Shown in pieces: positions 8,088 through 17,616 of a stretch of 64,000 bases of DNA (within the stretch, counting starts at the first letter, position 1; every line of letters begins with the position of its first letter). The notes beneath the pieces were generated by a model that was not told the DNA's origin, did not search any database, and worked only from the letters and a program-made list of their open reading frames with translations. The position numbers and the translations under genes are program-made. The DNA comes from Lachnoanaerobaculum umeaense. Its GTDB lineage: Bacteria > Bacillota > Clostridia > Lachnospirales > Lachnospiraceae. The DNA lies in assembly GCF_003589745.1 (NCBI RefSeq), contig NZ_CP032364.1:2108001-2172000 (forward strand). Reading direction: 5' to 3'.

Positions 8088-8088
8088 A

Positions 8089-8868
8089 TTACACCTCCTT
8101 CACGGCAAGATAAAAGCTTCTTTGCGGCTTTTTCCTAAAGCAAATCAACTCTATGTATCCGTCATAGACTACTGCCTTATCAAGGCAGCTATATGCTTTC
8201 CATAGCCCTTTTATAATTATCGCATCTGATATTCCATCTTCAAGCTTATGACTGACAATAGGGATATCATTTGCTTTAATGCCGGCAATATTTATTCGCT
8301 GTTTAAATATCGTAGTACCTTCCCAGCCGCCTACCGGAACTTCTACAACCGTCACCTTTTTAAGCTTTTGATTTATCTTGTTCTCTATATTCTTTAAGCC
8401 TGTATCAAATGTTATGACATCTACATATACTCCACTTGGTATGCTATATGTAAAATTTATCTCACTTGCTCTATCAATAGTAAGATAAAATTCTATTATG
8501 ATAGTTACAGGAGCACTTGTCCTATCCGCCAAAAAGTCAGGATTTATAGCAGTAGCAATTGCGATTAGCGTTTCTTGATTGCCCACCTTGCCATATATCC
8601 CGACTTCCTTTATTTGATATCCCACATTTACATTTTCATTACTTACTGTGGCATTTATCTTTAAGACATTGCCATCTACTGATGCTGCAGATATATTAAA
8701 AGTATTTTTATATCCCACAAGCTCTGTAAGTGTTCTCAAGTCCTCACTGCCTGTATATGTACCATCTCCTATCTTTATGCTTGAAAATTCTAAGTTTTCA
8801 CCATTTATAGCTCTATTTATAATATTGATACCTGCATTTGTAATTACAGGCGTATTAAATCCCGCCAT
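8089..8868 (-). CDS. Tail fibre, collar-fibre N-terminal domain (P2 H-like)
   Basis: 259 residues. The first 150 match the phage tail-collar fibre domain: TPVITNAGINIINRAINGENLEFSSIKIGDGTYTG split by typical strands, and later NVGYQIKEVGIYGKVG. This domain attaches the fibre to the baseplate. The remainder has a short helix (LKNIENKINQKLKKV) and a beta tail. It sits after tail protein I, as P2 H sits after I. Confidence 0.85.
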   Translation of the reverse strand: MAGFNTPVITNAGINIINRAINGENLEFSSIKIGDGTYTGSEDLRTLTELVGYKNTFNISAASVDGNVLKINATVSNENVNVGYQIKEVGIYGKVGNQETLIAIATAINPDFLADRTSAPVTIIIEFYLTIDRASEINFTYSIPSGVYVDVITFDTGLKNIENKINQKLKKVTVVEVPVGGWEGTTIFKQRINIAGIKANDIPIVSHKLEDGISDAIIIKGLWKAYSCLDKAVVYDGYIELICFRKKPQRSFYLAVKEV

Positions 8869-8871
8869 CTT

Positions 8872-9438
8872 TTACCTCACTGACTGTATAGTTACACTTT
8901 GCACAAGGCCTCCGATATAAACTGCAGCTTTTATATCTATTATTCTCTCTACTGCTATCAATGTCGCACTGGCATTTTTAATCTTTTTTATAATCTTAGT
9001 AAGCTCCTGCAGTGCTTCCGTATCACTCGATCCGCTTGTAACTATTTTAAAGCTGCCCGGTACTCCATTAAACTTATCCCATTCAATCACTTCACCATTT
9101 CCAAGTACAGTCTGCACTACAGCTCTTATGCTTGCCTTAGTGCCGGCTTTTTTATATAAAGCTATTGCAGACTTTACAAGCTTTCTTTTTGTCTCAATAT
9201 CCATATCTGAAGTATAGTAAGGAATATCAAGCTCAATTGCTCTCAAATCAAGCACCTCTTCACTCAAATTATCAATGCCAGATATAACCATACTTTTACT
9301 TAATGAGTGAAAATATTTATTAAGTATAGTACTTACTGCATAACTGAGAGCAAGTACTTCAGGATCCGACTTGAATTTATGTGGCAAAACATCCACGATA
9401 TGAGAGTTAAAAATATCAATCACTTTCAAGGCCTCCAT
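8872..9438 (-). CDS. Baseplate/tail protein I (P2 gpI family)
   Basis: 188 residues. The conserved gpI features are present: LRAIELDIPYYTSDMDIETKRKLVKSAIALYKKAGTKASIR with the GT...A....V..V hallmark, then a hydrophobic C terminus. gpI is part of the baseplate wedge where fibres attach. It overlaps the end of J by 23 bp, the standard P2 gene order J-I-H. Confidence 0.9.
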   Translation of the reverse strand: MEALKVIDIFNSHIVDVLPHKFKSDPEVLALSYAVSTILNKYFHSLSKSMVISGIDNLSEEVLDLRAIELDIPYYTSDMDIETKRKLVKSAIALYKKAGTKASIRAVVQTVLGNGEVIEWDKFNGVPGSFKIVTSGSSDTEALQELTKIIKKIKNASATLIAVERIIDIKAAVYIGGLVQSVTIQSVR

Positions 9439-10552
9439 ATGTGATATTTGATGACTTCAATATTGCTATATGTGCATCATCTACACTTATAAATGCTGGT
9501 TCAACTATTTCTACTCTCTTTGCTCCTGCATTTACTATCATACTTACAAGCATGGAAGGATTTACATCCCTACCTATTCTTTCACTTTGATATCTCTTAA
9601 AATCTTCTATAGCTTTAGTAACTGCTGCTTGAATGTTTATAACATTGGCTTTGTCACTGTCATTTATAAAGTACTTTAGATTTACATTATAGTTGGTATC
9701 AAGTGGTGCATTTACTTCTACAACATCTGTCAAAGGCTTTCTATCATCGCTTGACAGATACTCTTTAAGTCCTCTACAAAATTCAGTATCTGGCTTTTCT
9801 CCACCCTTTAGAACAACTCTTATATCTACAACCCTAGGTGACGGATTCGTTACCCTTACATCAGATATGAGGCTTGAATAAGCTTTTGTATGATACTCAT
9901 ATGCACCAATCGGACCTGCTACTGAATATGTAGAGCTTGCTAAGAATATTCTTTCTCTCAGAGTTTCATCATTTTCTATATCCGCTCCATACTCTGTAGC
10001 ATTTATATTTGATATGCTCTCAATATAAGGAATACTATCAACTAGTATTTTAATCTTACCTACTCCAATATCATTATATTTACTGCCAACCTCTACACAT
10101 TCACAGTCAATATCTATATGATCTTTTCCTGCTACAATCTCAGTAAATTTAGTTGTTCTAAAATATATATTTCCATCTGTTATCCTGGTATTTTTAGGAA
10201 TTGGAATATTTGATGTTTGTATACTTGATAATTTAAATCTAATCTTACACTTGCTAGGCTCTCCCTTTTTCCTTTCAATACCAAATGCAACAGCCATATT
10301 GTCTAGGTACGGTCCATTTGAGTATTTTAGAAGATTCATTTTACCCATATTGTCAAGCCACATAAATCCCTGGAATAATTGCAAGCATATAGCATTTAAT
10401 ATAAATCTATATGGTGATACTTTAGGTAATGTGTATTCATTATTGCCGGTTATCCGCTTGTATTCATTTTCATATTCTTTTATAAGTTCTTCCATCAAGC
10501 TTTCAAGTCTCAGATCATCAATAAAACTTACATCCGGTACTCTCTCAAACAT
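9416..10552 (-). CDS. Baseplate J-like protein (P2 gpJ)
   Basis: 378 residues from ATG 10550-10552. AAGGAGGGAAG supports this start over the upstream in-frame one at 10567. Family signs: CLQLFQGFMWLDNMGKMNLLKYSNGPYLDNMA, LSSIQTSNIPIPKNTRI, ETLRERIFLASSTYSVAGP.GAYEYHTKAY.... and a late RIGRDVNPSMLV. gpJ builds the outer baseplate wedge. It overlaps the gp25-like gene by 8 bp. Confidence 0.92.
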   Translation of the reverse strand: MFERVPDVSFIDDLRLESLMEELIKEYENEYKRITGNNEYTLPKVSPYRFILNAICLQLFQGFMWLDNMGKMNLLKYSNGPYLDNMAVAFGIERKKGEPSKCKIRFKLSSIQTSNIPIPKNTRITDGNIYFRTTKFTEIVAGKDHIDIDCECVEVGSKYNDIGVGKIKILVDSIPYIESISNINATEYGADIENDETLRERIFLASSTYSVAGPIGAYEYHTKAYSSLISDVRVTNPSPRVVDIRVVLKGGEKPDTEFCRGLKEYLSSDDRKPLTDVVEVNAPLDTNYNVNLKYFINDSDKANVINIQAAVTKAIEDFKRYQSERIGRDVNPSMLVSMIVNAGAKRVEIVEPAFISVDDAHIAILKSSNITYGGLESD

Positions 10553-10844
10553 CTTCCCTCCTTCCAAGTTTTATCAATACATCAAGCATTGATATGTCTT
10601 CACCTTCTTTAAAAGAAACTTCTATCACTTCTACTTCCGGTATGTACTTTTCAACTTTATCAAAAATATCTGCAGTAATTATCTCTTTTGAAATATCAAT
10701 ACTTTCAGATATCACACTTGAATCAAGCCCAACCCGCCTATCCAAAGGAATTGTGCCTTCATAAGTACTACACAAGGTCCGTATCGATGTTAAAAGCTCG
10801 GTATCGATACTGCTATCTGTCGTAAAATCCACTTTAATATTCAT
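10545..10844 (-). CDS. GPW/gp25-like baseplate wedge protein
   Basis: 99 residues. It contains the gp25/gpW pattern: I.TLCSTYEGTIPLDRRVGLDSS (the EGTIPLDR motif is the giveaway) and a terminal VLIKLGRR. It is an inner wedge component that starts sheath polymerisation in contractile tails. It abuts the U-like gene with a 1-bp overlap. Confidence 0.85.
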   Translation of the reverse strand: MNIKVDFTTDSSIDTELLTSIRTLCSTYEGTIPLDRRVGLDSSVISESIDISKEIITADIFDKVEKYIPEVEVIEVSFKEGEDISMLDVLIKLGRREDV

Positions 10845-11242
10845 TAATGATACTCCGTAAATGTTAATGTGATATCAGCTTCCGATATAAACCCATCTCT
10901 ATATACTACATTGTAGGCTTCACTTATCTTTGTCAGATTGAATTTATAATTTGCAATCCTTTTACCACCAATCACTATATAATTTGCTCTGCCAATCTTT
11001 AATGCACTTTCAAGTTTCTTAATAGTCTTAGTGATATTAACTCCCAAAAATGCATTTAAAGTGATATCAAGCGTAATCGTTTCAAGGTCTGCTCCAAGAA
11101 ATTCTCTTTTTGGCTTTCCAAATGTCGGAGTATGACTTGCCCACCTTGATGAGACTTCTCTATTAAGCTTTTTAAAAGTAAGCACTTTGTCACTTGACAC
11201 CGAAAACACAAGATCTTTTCCCCAGCTTCCAAGTTTTCTCAT
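10844..11242 (-). CDS. Tail protein U-like (P2 gpU / phage tail terminator-like)
   Basis: 132 residues. GGTGATC supports the ATG at 11240-11242, and a GTG at 11248 is also in frame. The pattern SRWASHTPTFGKPKREFLGADLETITLDITLNAFLG with later KI.EAYNVVYRDGFI matches the gpU/PF06995 layout, where a short protein reports Y..G.F..... In P2, U is needed for tail completion. Here it is between V and the gp25-like gene. Confidence 0.75.
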   Translation of the reverse strand: MRKLGSWGKDLVFSVSSDKVLTFKKLNREVSSRWASHTPTFGKPKREFLGADLETITLDITLNAFLGVNITKTIKKLESALKIGRANYIVIGGKRIANYKFNLTKISEAYNVVYRDGFISEADITLTFTEYH

Positions 11243-11244
11243 GA

Positions 11245-11634
11245 TCACCTTCTTTCTAAAGCTTCTACACGCTTTATAAGATTTAAAAGCATTGATACAT
11301 TTATACTTCCTGCAGCTGCTTTCAATGTTATATCCGTACCATCTGAGCTTATCATTGTATTGTCAGACAGTTCTTCATAATACACATTCTGACCTGACAT
11401 CTTAGGAACATTTGCATCATTAAAAACTGTACCAAGCACCACTGCTGCATTAGTACCGTTACTAAGATGTGCTACAAGTATTGACTCACCTACCTTAGGC
11501 ATCTTATATCGGCTATTACTAAGTACCGGCATAATACTTGTTACCATGGCGGTTCTATCCTCATAGTAGACAGATATCATTCCTTTTTCATAATCAATAC
11601 TTGATACTTTTCCTATTCTGATTACATCATTCAT
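11245..11634 (-). CDS. Baseplate spike-type protein V (P2 gpV-like, OB fold)
   Basis: 129 residues. OB-fold spike start: IRIGKVSSIDYEKGMISVYYEDRTAMVTSIMPVL, then PKVGESILVAHLSNGTNAAVVLGTVFND, typical of gpV/gp45 spikes. The C terminus is short: an ISVSMLLNLIKRVEAL helix rather than a long beta helix. It forms the membrane-piercing tip under the tube. It overlaps D by 4 bp. Confidence 0.85.
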   Translation of the reverse strand: MNDVIRIGKVSSIDYEKGMISVYYEDRTAMVTSIMPVLSNSRYKMPKVGESILVAHLSNGTNAAVVLGTVFNDANVPKMSGQNVYYEELSDNTMISSDGTDITLKAAAGSINVSMLLNLIKRVEALERR

Positions 11635-12893
11635 GAATCCTTCTTTCCACCCGGTATATTCAGCTTCGTTCCTTCCAAAATCCAGTGACCGCTATCTGAA
11701 TCTTTCTTTCCATGTCTCTTTGCTTCCTTCTCGATCACATCCTTGTTGGCTTCATATATTTCTCTCATCTTCACACCCTTACCCAAATACTTCTTTGCCA
11801 GGTTCCAAAGATTGTCACCCTTTTTCACTGTATATTCCATTCCATCTGCTGCACTGTTATTTTCTGTAGAAGTATTTTCTTTTTGACCATCTTCTTCTCC
11901 TCCCACTCCTATCCTGGATACAACTTTTCTAAGACTTAAACTTTGTCCATACCCATTCCCGGATATTGTATGAGTAACTCTTGTTATAAAATATTTACCA
12001 TCTATCTCACCACCGAATCCAAACAGATCCACGCAATTTGTAGCCACTACTACCATAGGCTCCACAAGTTCCAGGCTAATCGTTATTAAATCTCTATTTG
12101 AGGCATTTACTTTAGCTATTGCCTTTTTCATTGCATCTGCCTCATCATCTGCAGATTCATTTATATATAAAAGTCTGTCACTCTTACCGACTGTAACAGA
12201 AATTGTTTTATTATCTTTAGAGTTTGTATATGAAAAAACAGCACCGGTATAAGTTCCTAAAATGCTGTTGTTATAACTCCATTGAGTACATTGTATAGGA
12301 CTTATTTTAGCTATAGTATTCTTGTCCTCATATTTTGCAACATCATATATTACAGCCTTTGTATCATATACTTTTAAGCTTAGTCCGTATTTTTCGCAAA
12401 GTGATTTCAAAAAAGCTGAATCAGTCTGATTTGACTGCTCCAGCTCTTTTATCTTATCTTCTACTTCACTATCATAAACTAAGTTAAGGTTTGATGCATT
12501 TGTAATCTCTGTTGCTATCTGCTTCACCGATACATCCTTCCATATCTTTGATTTAGGCGTAATGCTAAATTCATTTTTAATAGGTTTTATAGTAGCATTG
12601 ATCTGACATATTAGCGGACTTGATGATATTGAAAAGTCATCCACTGCAAATGATCCACAGTCAATCTTATTCTTTTTATTATTCTCATCAGTCCAGGCTA
12701 TTTTAGCTGCTATCTTATCATTCAGCTTAGGAGTCCAGCCGTTCGCCCATCTTTTATCCACATTGTCAATAGTAATACTGATATTGTCTGCATTATTTTC
12801 AGCTTCATCAACATAGGTAAAGCTCTCTACAGTACCTATATTGCTTGCTTCTCTGCCCTCATATACCAGGCTTAAATCTGTATATCTTGCCAT
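11631..12893 (-). CDS. Late control D-like tail hub protein with C-terminal LysM
   Basis: 420 residues from the ATG at 12891-12893, with GGAGAAAG ahead of it; it overlaps the X stop as TAATG. Residues 1-330 match gpD hub proteins: SFTYVDEAENNADNISITIDN, the CGSF.VDD segment, EQSNQTDSAFLKSLCEKYGLSLKVYD. Residues about 360-415 are a LysM module (YTVKKGDNLWNLAKKYLG...ILEGTKLNIP). The hub joins tube and spike. A LysM fused to the hub could contact peptidoglycan during injection. Confidence 0.88.
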   Translation of the reverse strand: MARYTDLSLVYEGREASNIGTVESFTYVDEAENNADNISITIDNVDKRWANGWTPKLNDKIAAKIAWTDENNKKNKIDCGSFAVDDFSISSSPLICQINATIKPIKNEFSITPKSKIWKDVSVKQIATEITNASNLNLVYDSEVEDKIKELEQSNQTDSAFLKSLCEKYGLSLKVYDTKAVIYDVAKYEDKNTIAKISPIQCTQWSYNNSILGTYTGAVFSYTNSKDNKTISVTVGKSDRLLYINESADDEADAMKKAIAKVNASNRDLITISLELVEPMVVVATNCVDLFGFGGEIDGKYFITRVTHTISGNGYGQSLSLRKVVSRIGVGGEEDGQKENTSTENNSAADGMEYTVKKGDNLWNLAKKYLGKGVKMREIYEANKDVIEKEAKRHGKKDSDSGHWILEGTKLNIPGGKKDS

Positions 12894-13099
12894 TACTTTC
12901 TCCAATCAGGTAAAGAGCTACTCACATCTTCATGCAGCTCAGGTATCTTTACTCTTTCGCCACCGCCGAAAACAAAGATATGCATCAAGTCCTTATTCGC
13001 ATTCATTAAAAGCTCAATTCTAAACTCATCCTCATAAATTTTAAAGGAGATACTATCCCAAGTATCTCCCAACTCTGCTATATATATTCTATCTCTCAT
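12893..13099 (-). CDS. Tail protein X-like
   Basis: 68 residues. P2 gpX-like LysM-type fold: IYIAELGDTWDSISFKIYEDEFRIELLMNANKDL...FGGGERVKIPEL. It is located between the tape measure and the hub, as in P2-like and PBSX-like tails. Overlapping TAATG with the next gene suggests translational coupling. Confidence 0.9.
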   Translation of the reverse strand: MRDRIYIAELGDTWDSISFKIYEDEFRIELLMNANKDLMHIFVFGGGERVKIPELHEDVSSSLPDWRK

Positions 13100-16000
13100 T
13101 TATGTAAAGCCCAATCTCCTATTATCTTTTACATATCTGTCGAACATCTTTTTAAACTCTTCAAAGCTGAGTTCATTAACTCTTTGAACTTCTTCAGCCG
13201 TAGTACCGGCAGAAAAGTTTTGTACAGGAGAGAAGTTCACTACAACGTTACTCCCGGATGTATCTGTACCCTCAAGTTTCTCCAAGCTTCCACTTGCCTT
13301 TGACTTGCCATCAAGGGTACCAAGTATCTCTCCGGCTCTTTGCCATAAAGATATTGCTCTAGGTGATCCATCAAGTGGAATTGCAGCCTCAGGTCCGTCC
13401 TCTGCGAAAGTGGCCAAGGTAGGCTTTTCAATAATCCCACCGCTTGCATATGCTGGTAGTCTTGCATATGCCGGTAAGTCATAAATTCCTTTTGCCTTCT
13501 GACTTAATGTTCTATTGCTTATCGAACGTATAGCCTCATTCCTAGCCCCATTACTAAGTACATTTGGACTTACATTATATGTGGCTTCAAGATTAAACTT
13601 TGCTACAGCTTTGATTGGAGATGCCATCGCTGACTGTACAGAATTATTTATCTTTCCATACACTATATTACCTGCTTGATCCAGTACTCCACTTGCCTGC
13701 AATCCATTCAAAAGGGCCTGTGGTATCTCTACTCCCTGCTTTTGCATTGTGCTAAGTATCTCTGCATAGTTCGGATCATTCGCTATCTTTTCACCGTACA
13801 AATACCAAAGACTTGATTCGTCTCCTGCAAGAGCTCCTACTGTAGCCGCTTCGTGTAGTGCATTTGCAAGTTCATCAGGTATTTGTAATCCCGCCTTCTT
13901 GTAGCTCTCTGCAATCGCGTTCATCTTTTCCATGTCAGGCTGTAACTCTTTATACAGCTGTGACATGGCTTCTTTAGTAGCCGAATCAACTTTCATTCCG
14001 TCCAGCAAACTATCTTTAATGCCTGTGAATGCTATCGCACCTTGCTCTTTAAGTGCATAAAGGTTTCCTTCGTTGTTTATTGCATTGTTTACTACATCAT
14101 TCAGCTCCGGCATCAAATCCTGCATTTCTGTAGAATATGAATCCTTAATATTCTTAGTAAGTGAGCTTACAGCCATTCCTATAGTCTTACCTTGATTATC
14201 AAGTATGCTGTTGATAATAATGTCATACTGTCTGTTAAACTCACCCTCTGATAAAAATCCGTCCTTGTACTGTGCGTGTAAACTTGCAAGTGCTTTTTCC
14301 TGACTCTCCGAGAAAGTGGCCATTGCTTCATTCGCTTTCTCAGTTGTTTTAGATATGATATCCTTAAAGCTTTCAGGCGTAAGATTACCAAGACCTGAAG
14401 CATTGATAACATCAAAAGAAGACTGCAGATTGTCATTTGCCAACTTGGCCTTCATATCCGCCATCTGCTTTTCAAGTTCCTCAAGATGTTTAGCCTCATC
14501 TATATCAAGTATTCCGTCATTGAATGCATCATTGACTGCAGTTTTCATCTCCTCACCCAGTTTGTCAAGTTCAGAGTACACTGAAGTATAGTAATTATTA
14601 AAAGAAGCTCTTATACCTTCCATGTTCGGATTATCTCCAAGTATAGAAGCAAGATTCATATCCATCCCGTACTGTTCGCTTGTTACAGATTGTTTCAGAG
14701 AAGAGATCATATTCTCAACGCCATCTTTATATGCAGCATTGTCTTCATCACTAAGCTTAATGCCCATGCCTACTTGCCAGTTGAGTTTTCTGACCGCACT
14801 TAGACTATTTGTGAAGCTATCCATAGATTTAGTTGCTTCATCAAATGATTTCATAGCAGTTCTTACACCCTCAAGTGACTTACTGCTTACAAGCCTGTCT
14901 GCAACAATGTCAACTTCTTTCATTGATAAAGATAAGTCACCAAAATGTTTACTAAGGCTTCTGTTGCCTGCTTCTACTCTCATAGCTTTAAGAGCTGTAG
15001 TTACTCCTACTATTGCAGATACAGCCAATGCTCCCACCACAATAGCTCCTGTGACAGGATTTGAAAGTGCCATTGTTATAGATGAAATTCCACTTGCTAT
15101 CTTATTCCCGATTACAACGGCTTTTAATGTAGCATAGCCTGCTGCCATACCTGATAGAAGTCCAAGGATTACACTTGAGTGTTTCATTGCGAACTTGCCG
15201 AACTCAATAATGCCTTTTCCTGCACCTTCCATCTGCTTAAGGCCTTTAGACAATGCTCTTCCTATGTTCTTAGCCAATCCGCTCTTTATGATATATGCAT
15301 TCAAATCTTGAATGGATTTGGTAAATATCTGCACGCCCTCTCGCATAGGGCCTTTAGAATCTTCATACACTTGTATGGCCAATCCTTCCAATGCACTTTG
15401 AGCAAGTTTTACATCACCCTGCAAATTGTCAAGTCTTGTATTGGCCATATCCTCCGCCGCACCGTCAGCATTCTGTATGGCTGATGTAAGCTTATTAAAA
15501 TCTTCCTCTGAAGAGTTCACTATCGCAAGAAGACCTGTCATACCCTGTTTACCTGCAAGCATATTAGCAAGTCTGGCCTTTTCCGCCGCACCTGTTCCAT
15601 ACATGCTTGTCATAAGAGTTTCCATTTTTTCAATGTACTCTCCTTCTGAAATCTCTCCGTTTTCAAGTCCGTCACTGATTGTCTGTAGGTTTTCTCCAAA
15701 TTCTTTTGCACTTAAGTTTCCACCGGCAAATCCTTTTCTTAAGTTTTTCATTATGTCCATGAACGAAAGCATATTTCCGCTGTCATCAGTCAATCTGACT
15801 CCAAGTGTCTGCATTGCCGCAGCCATTTCTTTTGTAGGCTTAGTCATATTTGACAATATATTTTTCATGGCTCTACCCGACATACCGGCTTTAATTCCCT
15901 GATTTGCCATGAGACCTAATCCCACAGCTACATCTTCAACCTTATATCCAAGAGCACCTGCCACAGGAGCAACATATTTGAAAGACTCGCCAAGCATAGC

Positions 16001-16549
16001 CACGTTGGTATTTGAGTTGGAAGATGCTGCAGCAAGTACATCAGAAAAGTGTGCCGAATCGCTTGCCTTAAGTCCAAAAGCTGTAAGTGCATCAGTAACT
16101 ATATCTGAAACCATTGCAAGGTCCTCACCTGATGCTGCAGCCAGATTCATGATACCTGATATACCCTGTGTCATATCTGCAGTCTTCCATCCTGCCATAG
16201 CCATATATTCAAGTGCCTTACCTGCTTCTGTAGCACTGAACACCGTCTTAATACCCATCTCTTTAGCTTTTTCACTAAGAATATCAAGCTGTGCTTCACT
16301 TGATCCGCTTATAGCCTGTACAGTCTTCATCTGTGCTTCAAAATTAGATCCCATTACAGTAGCAGCACCGGCAAGTCCGGCAGTCACACCCGCTACCACC
16401 TTGCCTATAGTCTTCATACGGCTTTCAAACTTTGACAGACCACCCTCAATATTACTTATAGCCTGCTTGGTAGCATTACCCAAGGAGGCATCTACTCTAC
16501 CGCCAATCTTTATCCTCATCTCATATTCTTTTTTACTGGCCAATTTCAC
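13100..16549 (-). CDS. Tail tape measure protein (P2 T-like, TP901 core)
   Basis: 1149 residues if begun at the GTG 16547-16549. A TTG at 16541-16543 has better spacing (9 bp) from GGAGG and is equally plausible. The N-terminal part holds the phage tape-measure core: KTVQAISGSSEAQLDILSEKAKEMG, FSATEAGKALEYMAMAGW, then VVTDALTAFGL. Hydrophobic segments lie at about 455-515, where the protein may insert into the host membrane. Coiled-coil regions follow at 600-800. Length sets tail length. The C terminus has AEDGPEAAIPLDGSPRAISLW, common in this family. Confidence 0.93.
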   Translation of the reverse strand: MKLASKKEYEMRIKIGGRVDASLGNATKQAISNIEGGLSKFESRMKTIGKVVAGVTAGLAGAATVMGSNFEAQMKTVQAISGSSEAQLDILSEKAKEMGIKTVFSATEAGKALEYMAMAGWKTADMTQGISGIMNLAAASGEDLAMVSDIVTDALTAFGLKASDSAHFSDVLAAASSNSNTNVAMLGESFKYVAPVAGALGYKVEDVAVGLGLMANQGIKAGMSGRAMKNILSNMTKPTKEMAAAMQTLGVRLTDDSGNMLSFMDIMKNLRKGFAGGNLSAKEFGENLQTISDGLENGEISEGEYIEKMETLMTSMYGTGAAEKARLANMLAGKQGMTGLLAIVNSSEEDFNKLTSAIQNADGAAEDMANTRLDNLQGDVKLAQSALEGLAIQVYEDSKGPMREGVQIFTKSIQDLNAYIIKSGLAKNIGRALSKGLKQMEGAGKGIIEFGKFAMKHSSVILGLLSGMAAGYATLKAVVIGNKIASGISSITMALSNPVTGAIVVGALAVSAIVGVTTALKAMRVEAGNRSLSKHFGDLSLSMKEVDIVADRLVSSKSLEGVRTAMKSFDEATKSMDSFTNSLSAVRKLNWQVGMGIKLSDEDNAAYKDGVENMISSLKQSVTSEQYGMDMNLASILGDNPNMEGIRASFNNYYTSVYSELDKLGEEMKTAVNDAFNDGILDIDEAKHLEELEKQMADMKAKLANDNLQSSFDVINASGLGNLTPESFKDIISKTTEKANEAMATFSESQEKALASLHAQYKDGFLSEGEFNRQYDIIINSILDNQGKTIGMAVSSLTKNIKDSYSTEMQDLMPELNDVVNNAINNEGNLYALKEQGAIAFTGIKDSLLDGMKVDSATKEAMSQLYKELQPDMEKMNAIAESYKKAGLQIPDELANALHEAATVGALAGDESSLWYLYGEKIANDPNYAEILSTMQKQGVEIPQALLNGLQASGVLDQAGNIVYGKINNSVQSAMASPIKAVAKFNLEATYNVSPNVLSNGARNEAIRSISNRTLSQKAKGIYDLPAYARLPAYASGGIIEKPTLATFAEDGPEAAIPLDGSPRAISLWQRAGEILGTLDGKSKASGSLEKLEGTDTSGSNVVVNFSPVQNFSAGTTAEEVQRVNELSFEEFKKMFDRYVKDNRRLGFT

Positions 16550-17005
16550 TCACCTCCTCAACTATTTCTATAAGCTCCCTCACAGGCATATTCATAAAAT
16601 ATTCCATACTTGTATTAAGTCTTATTGACAATCTTATAGCTATCTTTCTTACTACCCTACCGTCATTAGGGCTGATGCCCACTTTTATAAAAAACGTATA
16701 GCCTTATACTTAATCTTTATGACTTCTTTTATAGGCAAATATTCAAAGAACTCAACCGGAATCCCTGTAGCTCTGCTTACTAAAGACATAATAGTTTTTA
16801 TATTATATTCACCATTTACACTTGTAGATAGGCCGTTACCATTATCTAATGATTCTATAAGATCAATGCCCTTTAGATTTTTCATATTAGAGATATCTAC
16901 ACTTGTATATTCCTTGCCTTCCCATTTGTATGGCTCATCAAATACAATTACTGCGGTATCATTCTTTTCTACGACTTCAATATCTTTTTCTAATTCTTTA
17001 CTCAT
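16533..17005 (-). CDS. E+E'-like tail assembly chaperone made by -1 frameshift
   Basis: Predicted fusion of the 106-residue E-like protein with a -1-frame extension. The slippery heptamer T TTT TTA (16688-16694, minus strand) is just before E's TAA. After the slip, translation continues F-F-I-K-V-G-I-S-P-N-D-G... to a TAA at 16533-16535, giving about 51 extra residues including MEYFMNMPVRELIEIVEEV. The E' frame overlaps the tape-measure start. Long-tailed phages conserve exactly this arrangement upstream of the tape measure, where the short and long forms chaperone tape assembly. Frameshifting is inferred, not shown. Confidence 0.75.
16685..17005 (-). CDS. P2 E-like tail assembly protein (short form)
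   Basis: 106 residues from the ATG at 17003-17005, preceded by ATAGGAGAAAAG. An in-frame start at 17020 lacks a ribosome site. Features: VIVFDEPYKWEGKEYTSVDISNMKNLKGIDL, then TSVNGEYNIKTIMSLVSRATG.P.EF...LP, the gpE/phage tail assembly layout. It ends at TAA 16685-16687, directly after a slippery heptamer. Confidence 0.85.
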   Translation of the reverse strand: MSKELEKDIEVVEKNDTAVIVFDEPYKWEGKEYTSVDISNMKNLKGIDLIESLDNGNGLSTSVNGEYNIKTIMSLVSRATGIPVEFFEYLPIKEVIKIKYKAIRFL

Positions 17006-17061
17006 CTTTTCTCCTATCATCTGTCTTATTCCATATCGGTGATATCACCACTATGCTTATA

Positions 17062-17093
17062 CAAAAAAGTCAGGCATCTACAGACACCTGACT
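17062..17093 (-). terminator. Hairpin terminator between tail tube and E
   Basis: AGTCAGG (17068-17074) pairs with CCTGACT (17087-17093), and the minus-strand tail is TTTTTTG. A strong internal terminator after sheath and tube would make these proteins more abundant than the later tail genes. A 12-bp palindrome GGTGATATCACC lies just downstream at 17038-17049. Confidence 0.75.
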
Positions 17094-17100
17094 CAAAACA

Positions 17101-17616
17101 TTAAATATAACTTCTTATATCCTCAAGTACGTCAACTCCATTGATTACGCACTTAGAGTTAAGCTTATCAAGCTCAATGACATTGCTGCCTGCCACATCA
17201 ATCAGATAGTATGCTATAGATATAGTAACTGTAGCGGTCATCTGATCATTTATCTTGACACTTCCAGGGGAGAAGTTTTTTACAAAACCTATTACCATTA
17301 CTCTCATATAACTCTTGCCTATTGAAGCACTGGCGTTCTCAAGAGTTTGATATGCTCCTCTTAAAGTCAGATCTACAGTCTCTCCCGCCTTGAAAATCTT
17401 AAAAATATCTTCTGTAAGACCTCTAAATTGTATCTCTATATCCATGTTTTCATATGCACCTACAACAGGAATATCAATAGTTCCTGCTATACCTGCACCA
17501 CTTACAGATGAAGTTATCGCATTCATGTCAGGCAGTTTCACTTCATCTGTTACGCCGATCAGTCTATCTGAACCTGCATACACGTTAAAATTATTTATTA
17601 CTGTTGGAAAACTCAT
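17101..17616 (-). CDS. Major tail tube protein (P2 FII-like)
   Basis: 171 residues, the usual size. Family signs: an FPTVINNFNVYAGSDRLIGV start, a VKLPDMNAITSSVSGAGIAGTIDIPVVGAYENM region, then beta strands ending in DVLEDIRSYI. It polymerises inside the sheath. Its ATG overlaps the sheath stop by 1 bp. Confidence 0.92.
   Translation of the reverse strand: MSFPTVINNFNVYAGSDRLIGVTDEVKLPDMNAITSSVSGAGIAGTIDIPVVGAYENMDIEIQFRGLTEDIFKIFKAGETVDLTLRGAYQTLENASASIGKSYMRVMVIGFVKNFSPGSVKINDQMTATVTISIAYYLIDVAGSNVIELDKLNSKCVINGVDVLEDIRSYI

Noticed and set aside
14622..15137. Long rightward ORFs opposite the tape measure gene
   Set aside because: They are antisense shadows of a repetitive coiled-coil gene: Ser/Leu-rich, no ribosome site, no known domain.
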